Below are positions 1-7,295 of a DNA stretch of 56,123 nucleotides, in pieces (position 1 is the stretch's first letter; each line of letters starts with the position of its first letter). The DNA is from Bacillota bacterium (lineage in GTDB: Bacteria > Bacillota > UBA4882 > UBA8346). Location: contig JAEYGI010000038.1 of NCBI GenBank assembly GCA_023402395.1, forward strand, positions 1 to 56,123, read 5' to 3'. Under the pieces are notes generated by a model. That model was not told the DNA's origin. It did not search any database and saw only the letters and a list, made by a program, of their open reading frames with translations. The position numbers were made by a program, and so were the translations under genes.

Positions 1-258
1 CCATCCGTCGGACGTGTGCCGGAAACTCACTTAGCGCTCTAAAGCTTTTAGACCGCGAAGACATCGGTTACTCTTCCCTGTCAGGGAAGAGCGAGAGATA
101 GGTCTGCGCCTCAGATTGGACATTCCTCATTAGGACCGTGTTCATCACTTAATGATGCATTGGAAAATTTTAAGCTGCTTCAGCAGGTGGTGGTTGAGTC
201 GTAATACATGATGGAAGTTGCGTCCCATGAAGCGGCGGGAGAGAACGGGGCGACCGAG
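1..258. other. Intergenic region with several hairpins, no gene recognised
   Basis: No convincing coding frame is seen. The stretch is rich in local inverted repeats: a perfect 9-bp hairpin CTCTTCCCT-gtc-AGGGAAGAG (about 76-96) sits inside flanking complementary segments AGACC (about 49-53) and GGTCT (about 101-105), with GCGC on both outer sides. Further small hairpins CATCA..TGATG and CTGC-ttca-GCAG follow. It may be the 3' part of a structured RNA whose start lies outside the window. I could not match it to T-box, lysine, M-box, cobalamin, tmRNA or RNase P consensus features. Confidence 0.3.
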
Positions 259-266
259 TTGACTTA

Positions 267-295
267 TTGTAGATATTCCGAAAGTAAGGTAAAAT
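267..295 (+). promoter_or_regulatory. Putative promoter of ndk
   Basis: TTGTAG (267-272) and TAAAAT (290-295) are separated by 17 bp and lie about 40 bp before the ndk start. The boxes are only fair matches to the sigma-A consensus. A better -35 (TTGACT, 259-264) has too long a spacer to pair with this -10. Confidence 0.35.
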
Positions 296-333
296 AATTA
301 AAAAGCCGATCAAATCATGGAAAGGGTGTTATC

Positions 334-744
334 ATGGAAAGGTCATTAGTGCTAATTAAACCGGATGCGGTCGAGCGAAGATTAATCGGTGAGATTATCT
401 CAATTTATGAGAAAAAAGGGCTTAACATCACCGCCTTAAAAATGATCAAGCCCACCCGGGAGATTGCCGAAAACCATTATGCCGAGCACAAGGAAAAACC
501 GTTCTTTGGCGAGCTGGTCGGTTTTCTGACCCGAAGTAAAGTATGCGCTTTGATCATTGAGGGCGAGAACGCGGTGAAGACGGTTCGGAAAGTCAATGGC
601 GCGACCGATCCGGCCGAGGCGGAGCTGGGCACCATCCGGGGCCGATACGCCTTGTCCAAGGCCGAAAACATGGTTCACGCCTCCGATTCCCCGGAAAGCG
701 CCGAGCGGGAGATCAAGATCTGGTTTCCCGAGATTGCGGGCTAA
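334..744 (+). CDS. ndk: Nucleoside-diphosphate kinase
   Basis: The 136-residue product has the full length of a bacterial Ndk. It transfers the gamma-phosphate from ATP to NDPs through a phospho-histidine, balancing cytosolic NTP pools. The N-terminus ERSLVLIKPDAVER, the segment LGTIRGRYA and the active-site motif NMVHASDS with catalytic His115 are all present. A GGAAAGG ribosome binding site lies 8 bases before the ATG. The gene appears monocistronic: it has its own weak promoter and is followed by a rho-independent terminator about 90 bp downstream. Confidence 0.97.
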   Translation: MERSLVLIKPDAVERRLIGEIISIYEKKGLNITALKMIKPTREIAENHYAEHKEKPFFGELVGFLTRSKVCALIIEGENAVKTVRKVNGATDPAEAELGTIRGRYALSKAENMVHASDSPESAEREIKIWFPEIAG

Positions 745-832
745 AGGAGAAAGGTCCGAGCCAACGGGACCTTGAGGGCTCCCGCTATCCATTGTGACAG
801 TGCATCATCGCATTGGAAAATGGGTTTGATAC

Positions 833-868
833 ACCCGGGCGAACTTGTCGTCCGGGTTCTTTTATTTT
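833..868 (+). terminator. Rho-independent terminator downstream of ndk
   Basis: Inverted repeat ACCCGGGCGA / TCGTCCGGGT (one G-T pair, 4-5 nt loop) runs directly into a T-rich tract (857-868). Confidence 0.8.
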
Positions 869-1028
869 CGATGATGGAAACCGGCACGCCCTGCTTGTCG
901 AATAATCATCCCTTTTTGGGGTTGAATGGTCTAAACGGGGCTAAGCCGAAAAATAACTTTATTCCGTTATCACAAATGAGGGCCAATTCGTACATATTCA
1001 CTTTAAGGTTATCGGGAAGGTGAATAAG

Positions 1029-1349
1029 ATGCTTGGGATATCTTCGTGGTACGGATATAATTTACCCTTGGCAACAAGGGTTAACCAGATCAGAAATGCC
1101 GGGTTCGACTCGACGATGGTCTGGTGGGGCGATGAAGTGGCGTTTCAGGATGGCCCCAAAGATAGGATCATTGAGATCGTCAGAAACTCGGGCTTGTTGA
1201 TTGAAAATATTCATGTTCCCTTTGAGGGATGCAATAACTTTTGGTCCGATTCGGAGAATGTAAGGCAAGGAATTATGGATTCCCATTATGAATGGCTTGA
1301 AGAGTCCTCCCCGGTTTTTTTGATCTCTGAAAAAGCAGGGCGGTTTTGA
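1029..1349 (+). pseudogene. Truncated sugar-phosphate isomerase/epimerase-like (TIM barrel) gene
   Basis: About 106 residues are readable from ATG 1029, which has GGAAGG 8 bases upstream; a GTG at 1020 is an alternative start. The sequence MLGISSWYGY, NAGFDSTMVWWGDE and LLIENIHVPFEGCNNFW is typical of the N-terminal strands of xylose-isomerase-like TIM barrels (AP endonuclease 2 superfamily). Such proteins have about 250-290 residues; here the frame leaves the family after IMDSHYEWLEE and stops. No continuation is seen in other frames downstream, where the 21/63-bp repeat array begins. I read this as a 5' remnant of a broken gene; a functional short protein is unlikely. Confidence 0.6.
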
Positions 1350-1365
1350 TGGCCCAATTCATTCA

Positions 1366-1620
1366 ATTCCTGTTTTTGGAATGGGAGCGGCTCCCCCAAC
1401 CCATTTGGTAACCAAATATGCCCATTTAATTCCAAAATGACGATGGGGAGCAACTCCCCCAGTTCATTCAGTAACTAAACATTCATCTTCAGTTACTAAA
1501 TGAGAAAGGGGAGTCGCTCCCACTGCCCGTTCATTAACCAAACCTCCTCATTGAGTAAATAAATGAGGAGGGGGAACGGCTCCCATTGTTCATTCACTAA
1601 TTCCAAATGGATCAATGGCG
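1366..1620. repeat. Degenerate array in 21-bp register, 63-bp higher-order period
   Basis: Four near-palindromic cores lie at 1383, 1446, 1509 and 1572, exactly 63 bp apart: GGGAGCGGCTCCC, GGGAGCAACTCCC, GGGAGTCGCTCCC and GGGAACGGCTCCC. Between them lie A/T-rich units of 21 bp resembling TTCATTCAGTAACTAAA, so each 63-bp repeat is one G/C-rich plus two A/T-rich 21-bp units. The array fills the space between two convergent gene ends (1349 and 1669). Confidence 0.75.
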
Positions 1621-1668
1621 GCAAATTACCGGCTTTAATGGTTGGCCGGACCGGGCTGAAATGCCGGC

Positions 1669-2520
1669 CTAACTTTTTTGTACGGTTAGCGGTGAGACAT
1701 TTTTATACTTTTTGAACAAGCGGCTGAAATAGTTGCTGTCAGTAAAACCGACGGCTAGGGCGACTTCAGCGATGGATAACTGATGTTGCTGCAATAATTG
1801 CATCGCGGTATTGATGCGTAAATGATTAACATAAGCAATGAGCGGCATGCCGGTAATGCTTTTAAACAGCCGGCACAAATGGTGGGGACTGATATTGGCC
1901 ATGGCGGCAAGGCCATTGAGGGTAATTTTTTGGTCATAATGCGCTTCGACGTATTTTATTACCGGTAGTAACAGATGTTGCTGCCGGTTTTTGATCTTAT
2001 CGGTGACCGGCACGGTATAGCGTTGCAAAAGCAAAACCAGAATCCGGTATAGGCCGGCCTTAATCCATAGTTCATACCCATATTTTTTCTGTTCATATTC
2101 GGTGATCAATTCCTGAATCTGACGAATTAGCATGTCGTCTTTTTCGATTTTATTTTGAAAGCGGATGCGGTTCTGCAATAAGGGAGCGATGTATTTGGTT
2201 TGGCATACATCATCTTTCCGGCTGAACAGGAAGGACAAGTCAATGAGGATATAGGATTCGATAAGATGGTCACAGCAGTTTTCTATATAATGGATGTCAT
2301 TGCAGTTTATGACGACCAGGTCTCCCGCGCTGACGGGGATCGATTGGGAGTTGCAGTGAATAACGGCATTTCCCTGCTTGATATAAAAAATCATTAATTC
2401 CTCATGCCAATGTTTTTTTAAAACAGGCCCCGGCTCGTGATACTCTTTACGTTCGATTTCAATCGGGAAGTTGCTGTTGAGGTGCTGATGGATCATTTGG
2501 CCGCTGCCGGCAATAATCAT
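1669..2520 (-). CDS. AraC-family transcriptional regulator with cupin sensor domain
   Basis: The 283-residue protein has an N-terminal cupin-like half (HWHEELMIFYIKQGNAVIHC, then GDLVVINCNDIHYIEN) that would sense a small ligand, and a C-terminal AraC/XylS DNA-binding half with two helix-turn-helix units (ITLNGLAAMANISPHHLCRLFK, split here as ITLNGLAAMAN and SPHHLCRLFK, and SIAEVALAVGFTDSNYFSRL). The start is placed at MIIAGS because a strong AAGGGGAAGG site lies 5 bases upstream; an upstream in-frame extension of 19 residues is hydrophobic and unlikely. It is transcribed away from the MFS pump at 2660, which it probably controls. The ligand is unknown. Confidence 0.9.
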   Translation of the reverse strand: MIIAGSGQMIHQHLNSNFPIEIERKEYHEPGPVLKKHWHEELMIFYIKQGNAVIHCNSQSIPVSAGDLVVINCNDIHYIENCCDHLIESYILIDLSFLFSRKDDVCQTKYIAPLLQNRIRFQNKIEKDDMLIRQIQELITEYEQKKYGYELWIKAGLYRILVLLLQRYTVPVTDKIKNRQQHLLLPVIKYVEAHYDQKITLNGLAAMANISPHHLCRLFKSITGMPLIAYVNHLRINTAMQLLQQHQLSIAEVALAVGFTDSNYFSRLFKKYKNVSPLTVQKS

Positions 2521-2659
2521 AAAACCTTCCCCTTCCAGGAAAAATGGCAATATCGTGCTAAAAATGAACAAGATCATTCATGAAATACTTTGAAAATTTC
2601 ACTATACTTAGGAAGACGAAAGGTTCATCCCATCAATATTATCCTAATTAAAAAACGGT

Positions 2660-3898
2660 TTGTCAAATGGTGCCCTGGGAGTGAGTAGGTTGTTTCGTTC
2701 TGCTAAAAATGTTTCATATCCCATCTGGTTGATTGCGTGCGCCCACGCTGTGACCGATTTATCATCAGGCGCTTTGTTTGTGGCCTTGCCTTTTTTCAAA
2801 GCAAAATTCGGCCTAAGTTATGCCGAGTTAACCGGGATTGTGCTGATGCAAAACTTGACGTCATCGGTCAGTCAGCCGATTTTCGGTTATTGGAGCGATC
2901 GGAAATCGCGGCTGTGGTGGATGCCTTTTGGGTGTGTCATCGTCGGAACGGTGATGCTGGCTTCCTTGCTGGTGCCGACTTATCCGCTGGTACTGTTGTG
3001 TATCAGCGTCAGCGGATTGGGCAGCGCTATTTTTCATCCGGAAGGCGCCAAAATAGTCAACCGGCTTAGCGGCAAGGCCAAGGGCAAGGGGGCGGGTTTT
3101 TTTTCAGTTGGCGGCAATGCGGGTTTTGCGCTTGGATCGTTATTTTTAGGGACTTTGTTATTAGGCAATCCGGCCCTTCGCTATCTGTTCGCGTTGCCCA
3201 ATATTGTAATCGGTATCTTGCTATTTCTCGCCACGAAGAAGCAGTTCGTCCGCTTGCTGCCACAGTCCGAACCGAGCGGCGCCGCTAAAGCTAATATTAG
3301 AATTAGTATGAATCTCCCGTTGCTGGCATTGCTCGGGATGGTGCTGACACGGGCGACGGTAAATTCCGGAATCAGTACCTTTGTCCCATTGTATTACACA
3401 TCGTTCCTGCATGGCAGTTCCGCTTATGCCGCTTCTTTGCTGACGGTTTATTTAGCTGCCGGCGCGGCAGGCACTTTACTGGGAGGGCCGTTAAGCGATC
3501 GTTACGGCAGCAAAAAGGTTATGCTGTACTCAATCTTACCGGTAGCCCCGCTTTTGTATCTTTTCAAAGTATGGGACGGTGTTGGAGCGTTCATTTCCTT
3601 GGCGCTGGTCAGTGTGTTTCTGGCGGCGACTTTTACCAGCAGCTTGGTGATGGCGCAGAAGATGATGCCGGATAATATCGCCACGGCTTCCGGTCTGACC
3701 TTGGGATTCAGCATTGGATTAGGGGCCATGGGCGTCCTGGCGCTCGGACATGTTGCCGATGGGTTGGGATTGTCATGGGTATTTAATCTGTTGTCGGTCT
3801 TGCCCATTATTGGCTTTATCCTTACCCTGTTTGTCCGGGAACCGGTTGATGCTCCGATAAAACGGCCTGTTCTCGAGGTTGAGGAGCGGAACAATTAG
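2660..3898 (+). CDS. MFS transporter, fosmidomycin-resistance (Fsr)-like
   Basis: About 400 residues with twelve predicted hydrophobic segments. The N-terminal half (AHAVTDLSSGALFVALPFF, LMQNLTSSVSQPIFGYWSDR, SGLGSAIFHPEGAK) matches the Fsr type of the major facilitator superfamily, including the FHPEGA motif after TM4. The loop motif GGPLSDRYGSKKVM after TM8 is the MFS motif A copy. It sits in the inner membrane and likely exports a drug or sugar-like compound by proton antiport. The start is uncertain: TTG 2660 is the longest frame, TTG 2690 follows a GGGAG-rich stretch. The divergent AraC gene is the likely regulator. Confidence 0.88.
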   Translation: MSNGALGVSRLFRSAKNVSYPIWLIACAHAVTDLSSGALFVALPFFKAKFGLSYAELTGIVLMQNLTSSVSQPIFGYWSDRKSRLWWMPFGCVIVGTVMLASLLVPTYPLVLLCISVSGLGSAIFHPEGAKIVNRLSGKAKGKGAGFFSVGGNAGFALGSLFLGTLLLGNPALRYLFALPNIVIGILLFLATKKQFVRLLPQSEPSGAAKANIRISMNLPLLALLGMVLTRATVNSGISTFVPLYYTSFLHGSSAYAASLLTVYLAAGAAGTLLGGPLSDRYGSKKVMLYSILPVAPLLYLFKVWDGVGAFISLALVSVFLAATFTSSLVMAQKMMPDNIATASGLTLGFSIGLGAMGVLALGHVADGLGLSWVFNLLSVLPIIGFILTLFVREPVDAPIKRPVLEVEERNN

Positions 3899-4010
3899 AA
3901 CGCCGCAGCCTTATATTTATTCCAACCCCGCTGATTATCCCAGGCCATTGTAAAACCAATGGGTACAATGTGAAGAAAAAAGAAAGATAAAATTGCTTGT
4001 CTGTTAATTG

Positions 4011-4027
4011 AAACGTATAAACGTTTA
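4011..4027. promoter_or_regulatory. Candidate LacI/CRE-type operator
   Basis: AAACGTATAAACGTTTA contains the perfect 10-bp palindrome TAAACGTTTA centred on CG, as LacI-family and catabolite-response operators are. It differs from the operators of the LacI gene at 7296, so another regulator would bind it. Confidence 0.35.
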
Positions 4028-4095
4028 CATTCCGGGCTAAATATCATACTATAGTAGTGAAAATGTATTTTTGCCGGCGGGGATGATTAATGCAG

Positions 4096-4140
4096 ACTCC
4101 CGTATCAATACCATGGTACTATCGGGAGTTTTTATCTTTT
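4096..4140 (+). terminator. Rho-independent terminator or attenuator
   Basis: ACTCCCG...CGGGAGT enclose a loop and are followed by TTTTTATCTTTT. It lies nearly 200 bp after the MFS gene and 117 bp before the next start, so it may end MFS transcription or attenuate the 4257 gene. Confidence 0.6.
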
Positions 4141-4256
4141 AAAACCGGTGCGGTTGAGAGCTGATTTTTAAAAAGCATGATAAACTCACCTCTGACGTTA
4201 CTTTCTACGATCCGGATCACCGGCCATGGGGACATTAAACTCGGGAGGACTGCCAA

Positions 4257-5141
4257 ATGAGCGACTTTGAAGTACGGGCGCTGGAGCTTCACAGCCAGTA
4301 TGTGTGGGATTTTGATTGGGTGACGAAAGCGATCGGGTTTTGTAAGGATCATGATTTGAATACGCTGATCTTCCACAGGAACGATTTCATCGAACGCATC
4401 ATCTATCCGGGAAAATATTTCGGATGCAACCGGCCCGAATATAAGAACATCTTCGAACGGTATCAGGATGCGTTCCGCACCCTTTACAAGTATACTCCGA
4501 CCCGGAGGAGCGGCCCGTTTCAACGCCGGGCCTACCTGAAGCGGGTCCTGGAACTGACCGGCCGCGCCGGGATCGCTGTTTATATCGAAAACAAGGAGCT
4601 CTATTTTCCCGGAATCCTCCTGGAGTTCCATCCGGAATTGGTGAAGCAGGGGAAGGTTTGCCCGAATGAACCGTTTTGGTGGGATTTTATCCGAACGAAA
4701 TATCAGGAGTTCTTTGAGGAGTTTCCGGAGATTCACGGGATTATTACTGCGCCGGCCACCGGGGAGAGCAAGGTTTCGATCTCCTCCAGCCGGTGCACTT
4801 GCGATTTGTGTCAGAAGACCGCCAAACACGAATGGTATCAAAAGCTGCTGATGGCGATGTATGAGCCGATCACGGCCGCCGGGAAGAAGCTCGTCATCCG
4901 GGATTTCGTTTTCAATGCCAAGGCCCATCAGGACATCGCCGGCACCATGGAGCAGCTGCCGCGGGATGTGATCATGGCCCTCAAAAACACTCCGCACGAT
5001 TATTATCCGACCTTCCCCGACAATCCCAGGATCGGGAATGTGGGCGATCACGCTCAATGGATCGAGTTTGATTCCATGGGGCAGTATTTCGGGTGGGGGA
5101 TTGGGCCCGGCATCATCATTGATGATTACCGCCGCCGATGA
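4257..5141 (+). CDS. Glycosidase-like TIM-barrel protein, N-terminal part (frameshift-split)
   Basis: 294 residues that form the first half of a protein continued in another frame at 5138. The reading contains a CTCDLC cysteine cluster (preceded by ITAPATGESKVS), as in DUF4838-type and related uncharacterised TIM-barrel glycoside-hydrolase-like proteins, and many aromatic residues. The end ..GIIIDDYRRR is followed without gap by MKLARAKGV in the next frame; loss of one base in the CCGCCGCCG run (about 5126-5136) would explain the split. No signal peptide is seen, so action is cytosolic. The enzyme activity and substrate cannot be named. A hexuronic or plant-sugar role fits the nearby GH3 operon but is only inference. 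Confidence 0.6.
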   Translation: MSDFEVRALELHSQYVWDFDWVTKAIGFCKDHDLNTLIFHRNDFIERIIYPGKYFGCNRPEYKNIFERYQDAFRTLYKYTPTRRSGPFQRRAYLKRVLELTGRAGIAVYIENKELYFPGILLEFHPELVKQGKVCPNEPFWWDFIRTKYQEFFEEFPEIHGIITAPATGESKVSISSSRCTCDLCQKTAKHEWYQKLLMAMYEPITAAGKKLVIRDFVFNAKAHQDIAGTMEQLPRDVIMALKNTPHDYYPTFPDNPRIGNVGDHAQWIEFDSMGQYFGWGIGPGIIIDDYRRR

Positions 5142-5986
5142 AACTGGCCCGCGCCAAGGGAGTCACCGGCGTGATGATCCGGGTCGATTGGGAGAGCCTT
5201 GACGGCCATTCGTCCTTTCAAACCCTGAACTTCATCAATCTGTACGCGGCGGCGGCGTTATCGAATGACCTTGACGCCGACGGCACCGGAATTTATCAAC
5301 GCTGGCTGGCGGAACAAGGTTTTTATCCGCCCGGACTGGGAGAGGAGCCGAAACGGGAAGCGGCCCGGCAGTTGGAAGCGATCATGGGACAGACCTGGGA
5401 TGTGATTAAGCGGACCGTTTACGTCAATGACTGCGTGTTTTCCGATTCCAGCACCATCCCGGTGAGCCTGGAGCATGCGTTGTGGCTGGCCGAGGAGAAG
5501 AACAGCCTGAAGGACTGGGTGGCTTCCAAGGCAACCGCGTTGCGGGCCGAGCCCCAAAATGTGCAATGGATCATCCGGGAGAAGGATGACGCCCTGGCCA
5601 TCGTCGCCGGATTGAAGGAGGAGATTCAAAAGGGGATCGCGGTCCTGACTCCGGAAGCCAATCAATATCTGACGGATCGCTTCATTATCTTTGAGAAATA
5701 TGTCAAAGGGTTTCGCGCCGCGGTCCAGGCCATTATTTTAACCAAGTACCTGCTGGAGAAGGAGCAGGATGATGACTCCGCTTTTTCCAAAGCGGCGCCC
5801 GCAATTTTAAAGGAAAAACTGAACGACCTGACGGCGGTGGCGGAAGAATACGCCGATTTCGGCAAACGCACCTCGTTTCAGCATACCGTATATATCCTGC
5901 TGGATCCGGAGCGCCTGATCGCCTTGCGCGACGATTTAAGGCGCAGGCTGAACGGAGCAGTTATTAATCCTGCTTTAAATTTTTGA
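5138..5986 (+). CDS. Glycosidase-like TIM-barrel protein, C-terminal part (frameshift-split)
   Basis: 282 residues continuing the protein that starts at 4257; the ATG overlaps the upstream stop (ATGA). The beginning MKLARAKGVTGVMIRVDWESLDGHSSFQT reads like the last strands of a barrel (split here for length: MKLARAKGVTGVMIRVD / WESLDGHSSFQT), followed by a long helical region with coiled-coil character. There is no ribosome binding site of its own beyond the upstream coding sequence, which favours a frameshift over a separate gene. Either the gene is inactivated, or a one-base error broke the frame. It ends 23 bp into the convergent DUF2225 gene. Confidence 0.6.
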   Translation: MKLARAKGVTGVMIRVDWESLDGHSSFQTLNFINLYAAAALSNDLDADGTGIYQRWLAEQGFYPPGLGEEPKREAARQLEAIMGQTWDVIKRTVYVNDCVFSDSSTIPVSLEHALWLAEEKNSLKDWVASKATALRAEPQNVQWIIREKDDALAIVAGLKEEIQKGIAVLTPEANQYLTDRFIIFEKYVKGFRAAVQAIILTKYLLEKEQDDDSAFSKAAPAILKEKLNDLTAVAEEYADFGKRTSFQHTVYILLDPERLIALRDDLRRRLNGAVINPALNF

Positions 5987-6638
5987 CCAACTGGTATTGA
6001 TCGCGAGCCATATCCGCCAGGGACCGGTTTTCCCGGGCTTGGCGATTATTGAAAAACGTTCCAAACCATCGGGCGGCTTCCTCGACATTACCGGCTCTAC
6101 GGTAAAGTTCGGCGATTAAATACAGGCAATGGGGTTCATCCAACCGATCGAGGGGGAAATCTTCGTATTGGTAAGCGTCACTGTAGTATTCCGCCGCGAA
6201 TGTCAAAAACTCGGTCTCCCGTGGGTCGGCCTTCCACCGGTATAGCCAGGCGATCCGTAGGCAAGTCTTAGCGATCTCGCTGCTTTTCGCCTTTCGCAAC
6301 TGCGAGCCGTACAACGCCAGTTTGAATGTTTCCAGCGCCGCGTCTAGCGTCCGCTCGCCGCTATAATCTTTGGTCTGCCAATGGGAAGAAATTTCCGTGG
6401 CAATGATCTTCTTATCCTTCGCGCTGATTTCGGCGAAGTTCTCTTGAAACGCGGCATATCCGCAATTCGGGCAGACCCAAATATCATAAAGGATCGGATT
6501 GACACCTTCGCAATTAAGGGCAAAATCCGAATCTTGATCGGAAACCCGGTATACGCCGTAACGGAGTTTGGTTGCCGCGAACGGTTGGTCACAAACAGGA
6601 CAAGTAATGGTCGTATGGTACATTTTTTTAGGGTCCAT
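5964..6638 (-). CDS. DUF2225 protein with zinc-ribbon motifs
   Basis: 224 residues; the start MDPKKMYHTT is chosen because AGAAAGGAG lies 8 bases upstream. An N-terminal CPVC and a second CPNCGYAAFQ motif form a likely zinc ribbon; the rest is all-helical and TPR-like (KTCLRIAWLYRWK, CLYLIAELYRRAGNVEEAA). This layout matches DUF2225, a family of unknown role common in Firmicutes. Single-gene unit, convergent with and slightly overlapping the preceding gene. Confidence 0.85.
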   Translation of the reverse strand: MDPKKMYHTTITCPVCDQPFAATKLRYGVYRVSDQDSDFALNCEGVNPILYDIWVCPNCGYAAFQENFAEISAKDKKIIATEISSHWQTKDYSGERTLDAALETFKLALYGSQLRKAKSSEIAKTCLRIAWLYRWKADPRETEFLTFAAEYYSDAYQYEDFPLDRLDEPHCLYLIAELYRRAGNVEEAARWFGTFFNNRQARENRSLADMARDQYQLVKNLKQD

Positions 6639-6756
6639 ATTTAGCTCCTTTCTCACCCTATAATTTTCGGTTTCTTTTTTCTGAAACTAAAGTTTTTTCA
6701 AAATGTTTTTTATGATCGCCGCCGGGTTAGCGATTCAGGCCGGCTACTTGTCAACC

Positions 6757-7092
6757 CGCCGCAACATCGCCAGCTTACTTATTCACATTGCGAGCATGCT
6801 TATCCATATTGCCATGATACTTATCCATATTGCCATGATACTTATCCACATTGGCAAGTCGCTTTTCCACATGGGGAGCTGCCAATTGGAAATTGGTGGA
6901 TCGCAATGTGAGATTGCCAAGTAACAATCGACACGGGCGGGTTGGCAATCCGGCATTGGCAGGTATCATTCGACAATTGCGATCTAGCGATTGGAAATTG
7001 AGATGCCACTTTTCCACATTGGCGGGCCGCCCCGTTGCATTGCCGGATGGCCGGGGCGGATTTCAAGTCCGCCCGGCGCATGTTTCCCATTG
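6757..7092. repeat. Degenerate array in exact 21-bp register (CTTATCCACATTG type)
   Basis: Unit starts fall at 6757, 6778, 6799, 6820, 6841, 6862, 6883, 6904, 6925, 6946, 6967, 6988, 7009 and 7030 with no indel; the phase may continue to 7092. Units resemble CTTATCCACATTGCCA or its partial inverse CAATTGGAAATTGG. The array lies between the divergent DUF2225 and LacI genes. One frame reads as heptads such as SLLIHIA-SMLIHIA-MILIHIA. I regard it as non-coding structure, not a gene. The remaining space (7093-7200) holds small hairpins at 7054-7074 and 7118-7139. Confidence 0.75.
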
Positions 7093-7209
7093 GCCCCCAA
7101 CGGGAAGCAATAACCGGTGACGGCTCATTTTAACCGTCAAGTAATTTTCTTATAAGAAATTTGTAACATAATAAAGGATTTTCCAATTGAATGGGGAATA
7201 TATATTATG

Positions 7210-7225
7210 CCGGGAACGTTCCCGG
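7210..7225. promoter_or_regulatory. LacI-family operator upstream of the regulator gene
   Basis: CCGGGAACGTTCCCGG is a perfect 16-bp palindrome centred on CG. An identical copy lies in the promoter of the GH3 gene (8378-8397). Its place 70 bp before the regulator start suggests autoregulation. Confidence 0.8.
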
Positions 7226-7295
7226 AAGAAAACCAGGTAGGCGCCTTTGTCAAACGGTAATTGGATGATTGGCGTTTCGATATTCGGGAGACATT

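Larger units (their letters stand above)
3899..4256. other. Intergenic region holding an operator-like palindrome and a terminator
   Basis: No gene is seen. The A/T-rich stretch contains a palindrome TAAACGTTTA (4018-4027) next to a direct repeat AAACG, and a hairpin with T-run at 4096-4140, just before the split glycosidase-like gene. Confidence 0.5.

Noticed and set aside
1..333. T-box, known riboswitch or group II intron end upstream of ndk
   Set aside because: No T-box motif, no domain V hairpin and no riboswitch core could be recognised; ndk has its own promoter closer to the start.
772..1023. Plus-strand 83-residue frame after ndk
   Set aside because: It runs through the ndk terminator hairpin and has no ribosome binding site.
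4119..5057. Long minus-strand frames opposite the glycosidase-like, GH3, FabG and ketosynthase genes
   Set aside because: They are shadows of codon bias in G+C-rich genes on the other strand, without start signals or family motifs.
6703..6924. Protein made of LIHIA-type heptads
   Set aside because: Same reason: it is the translation of the 21-bp array and changes character along its length.
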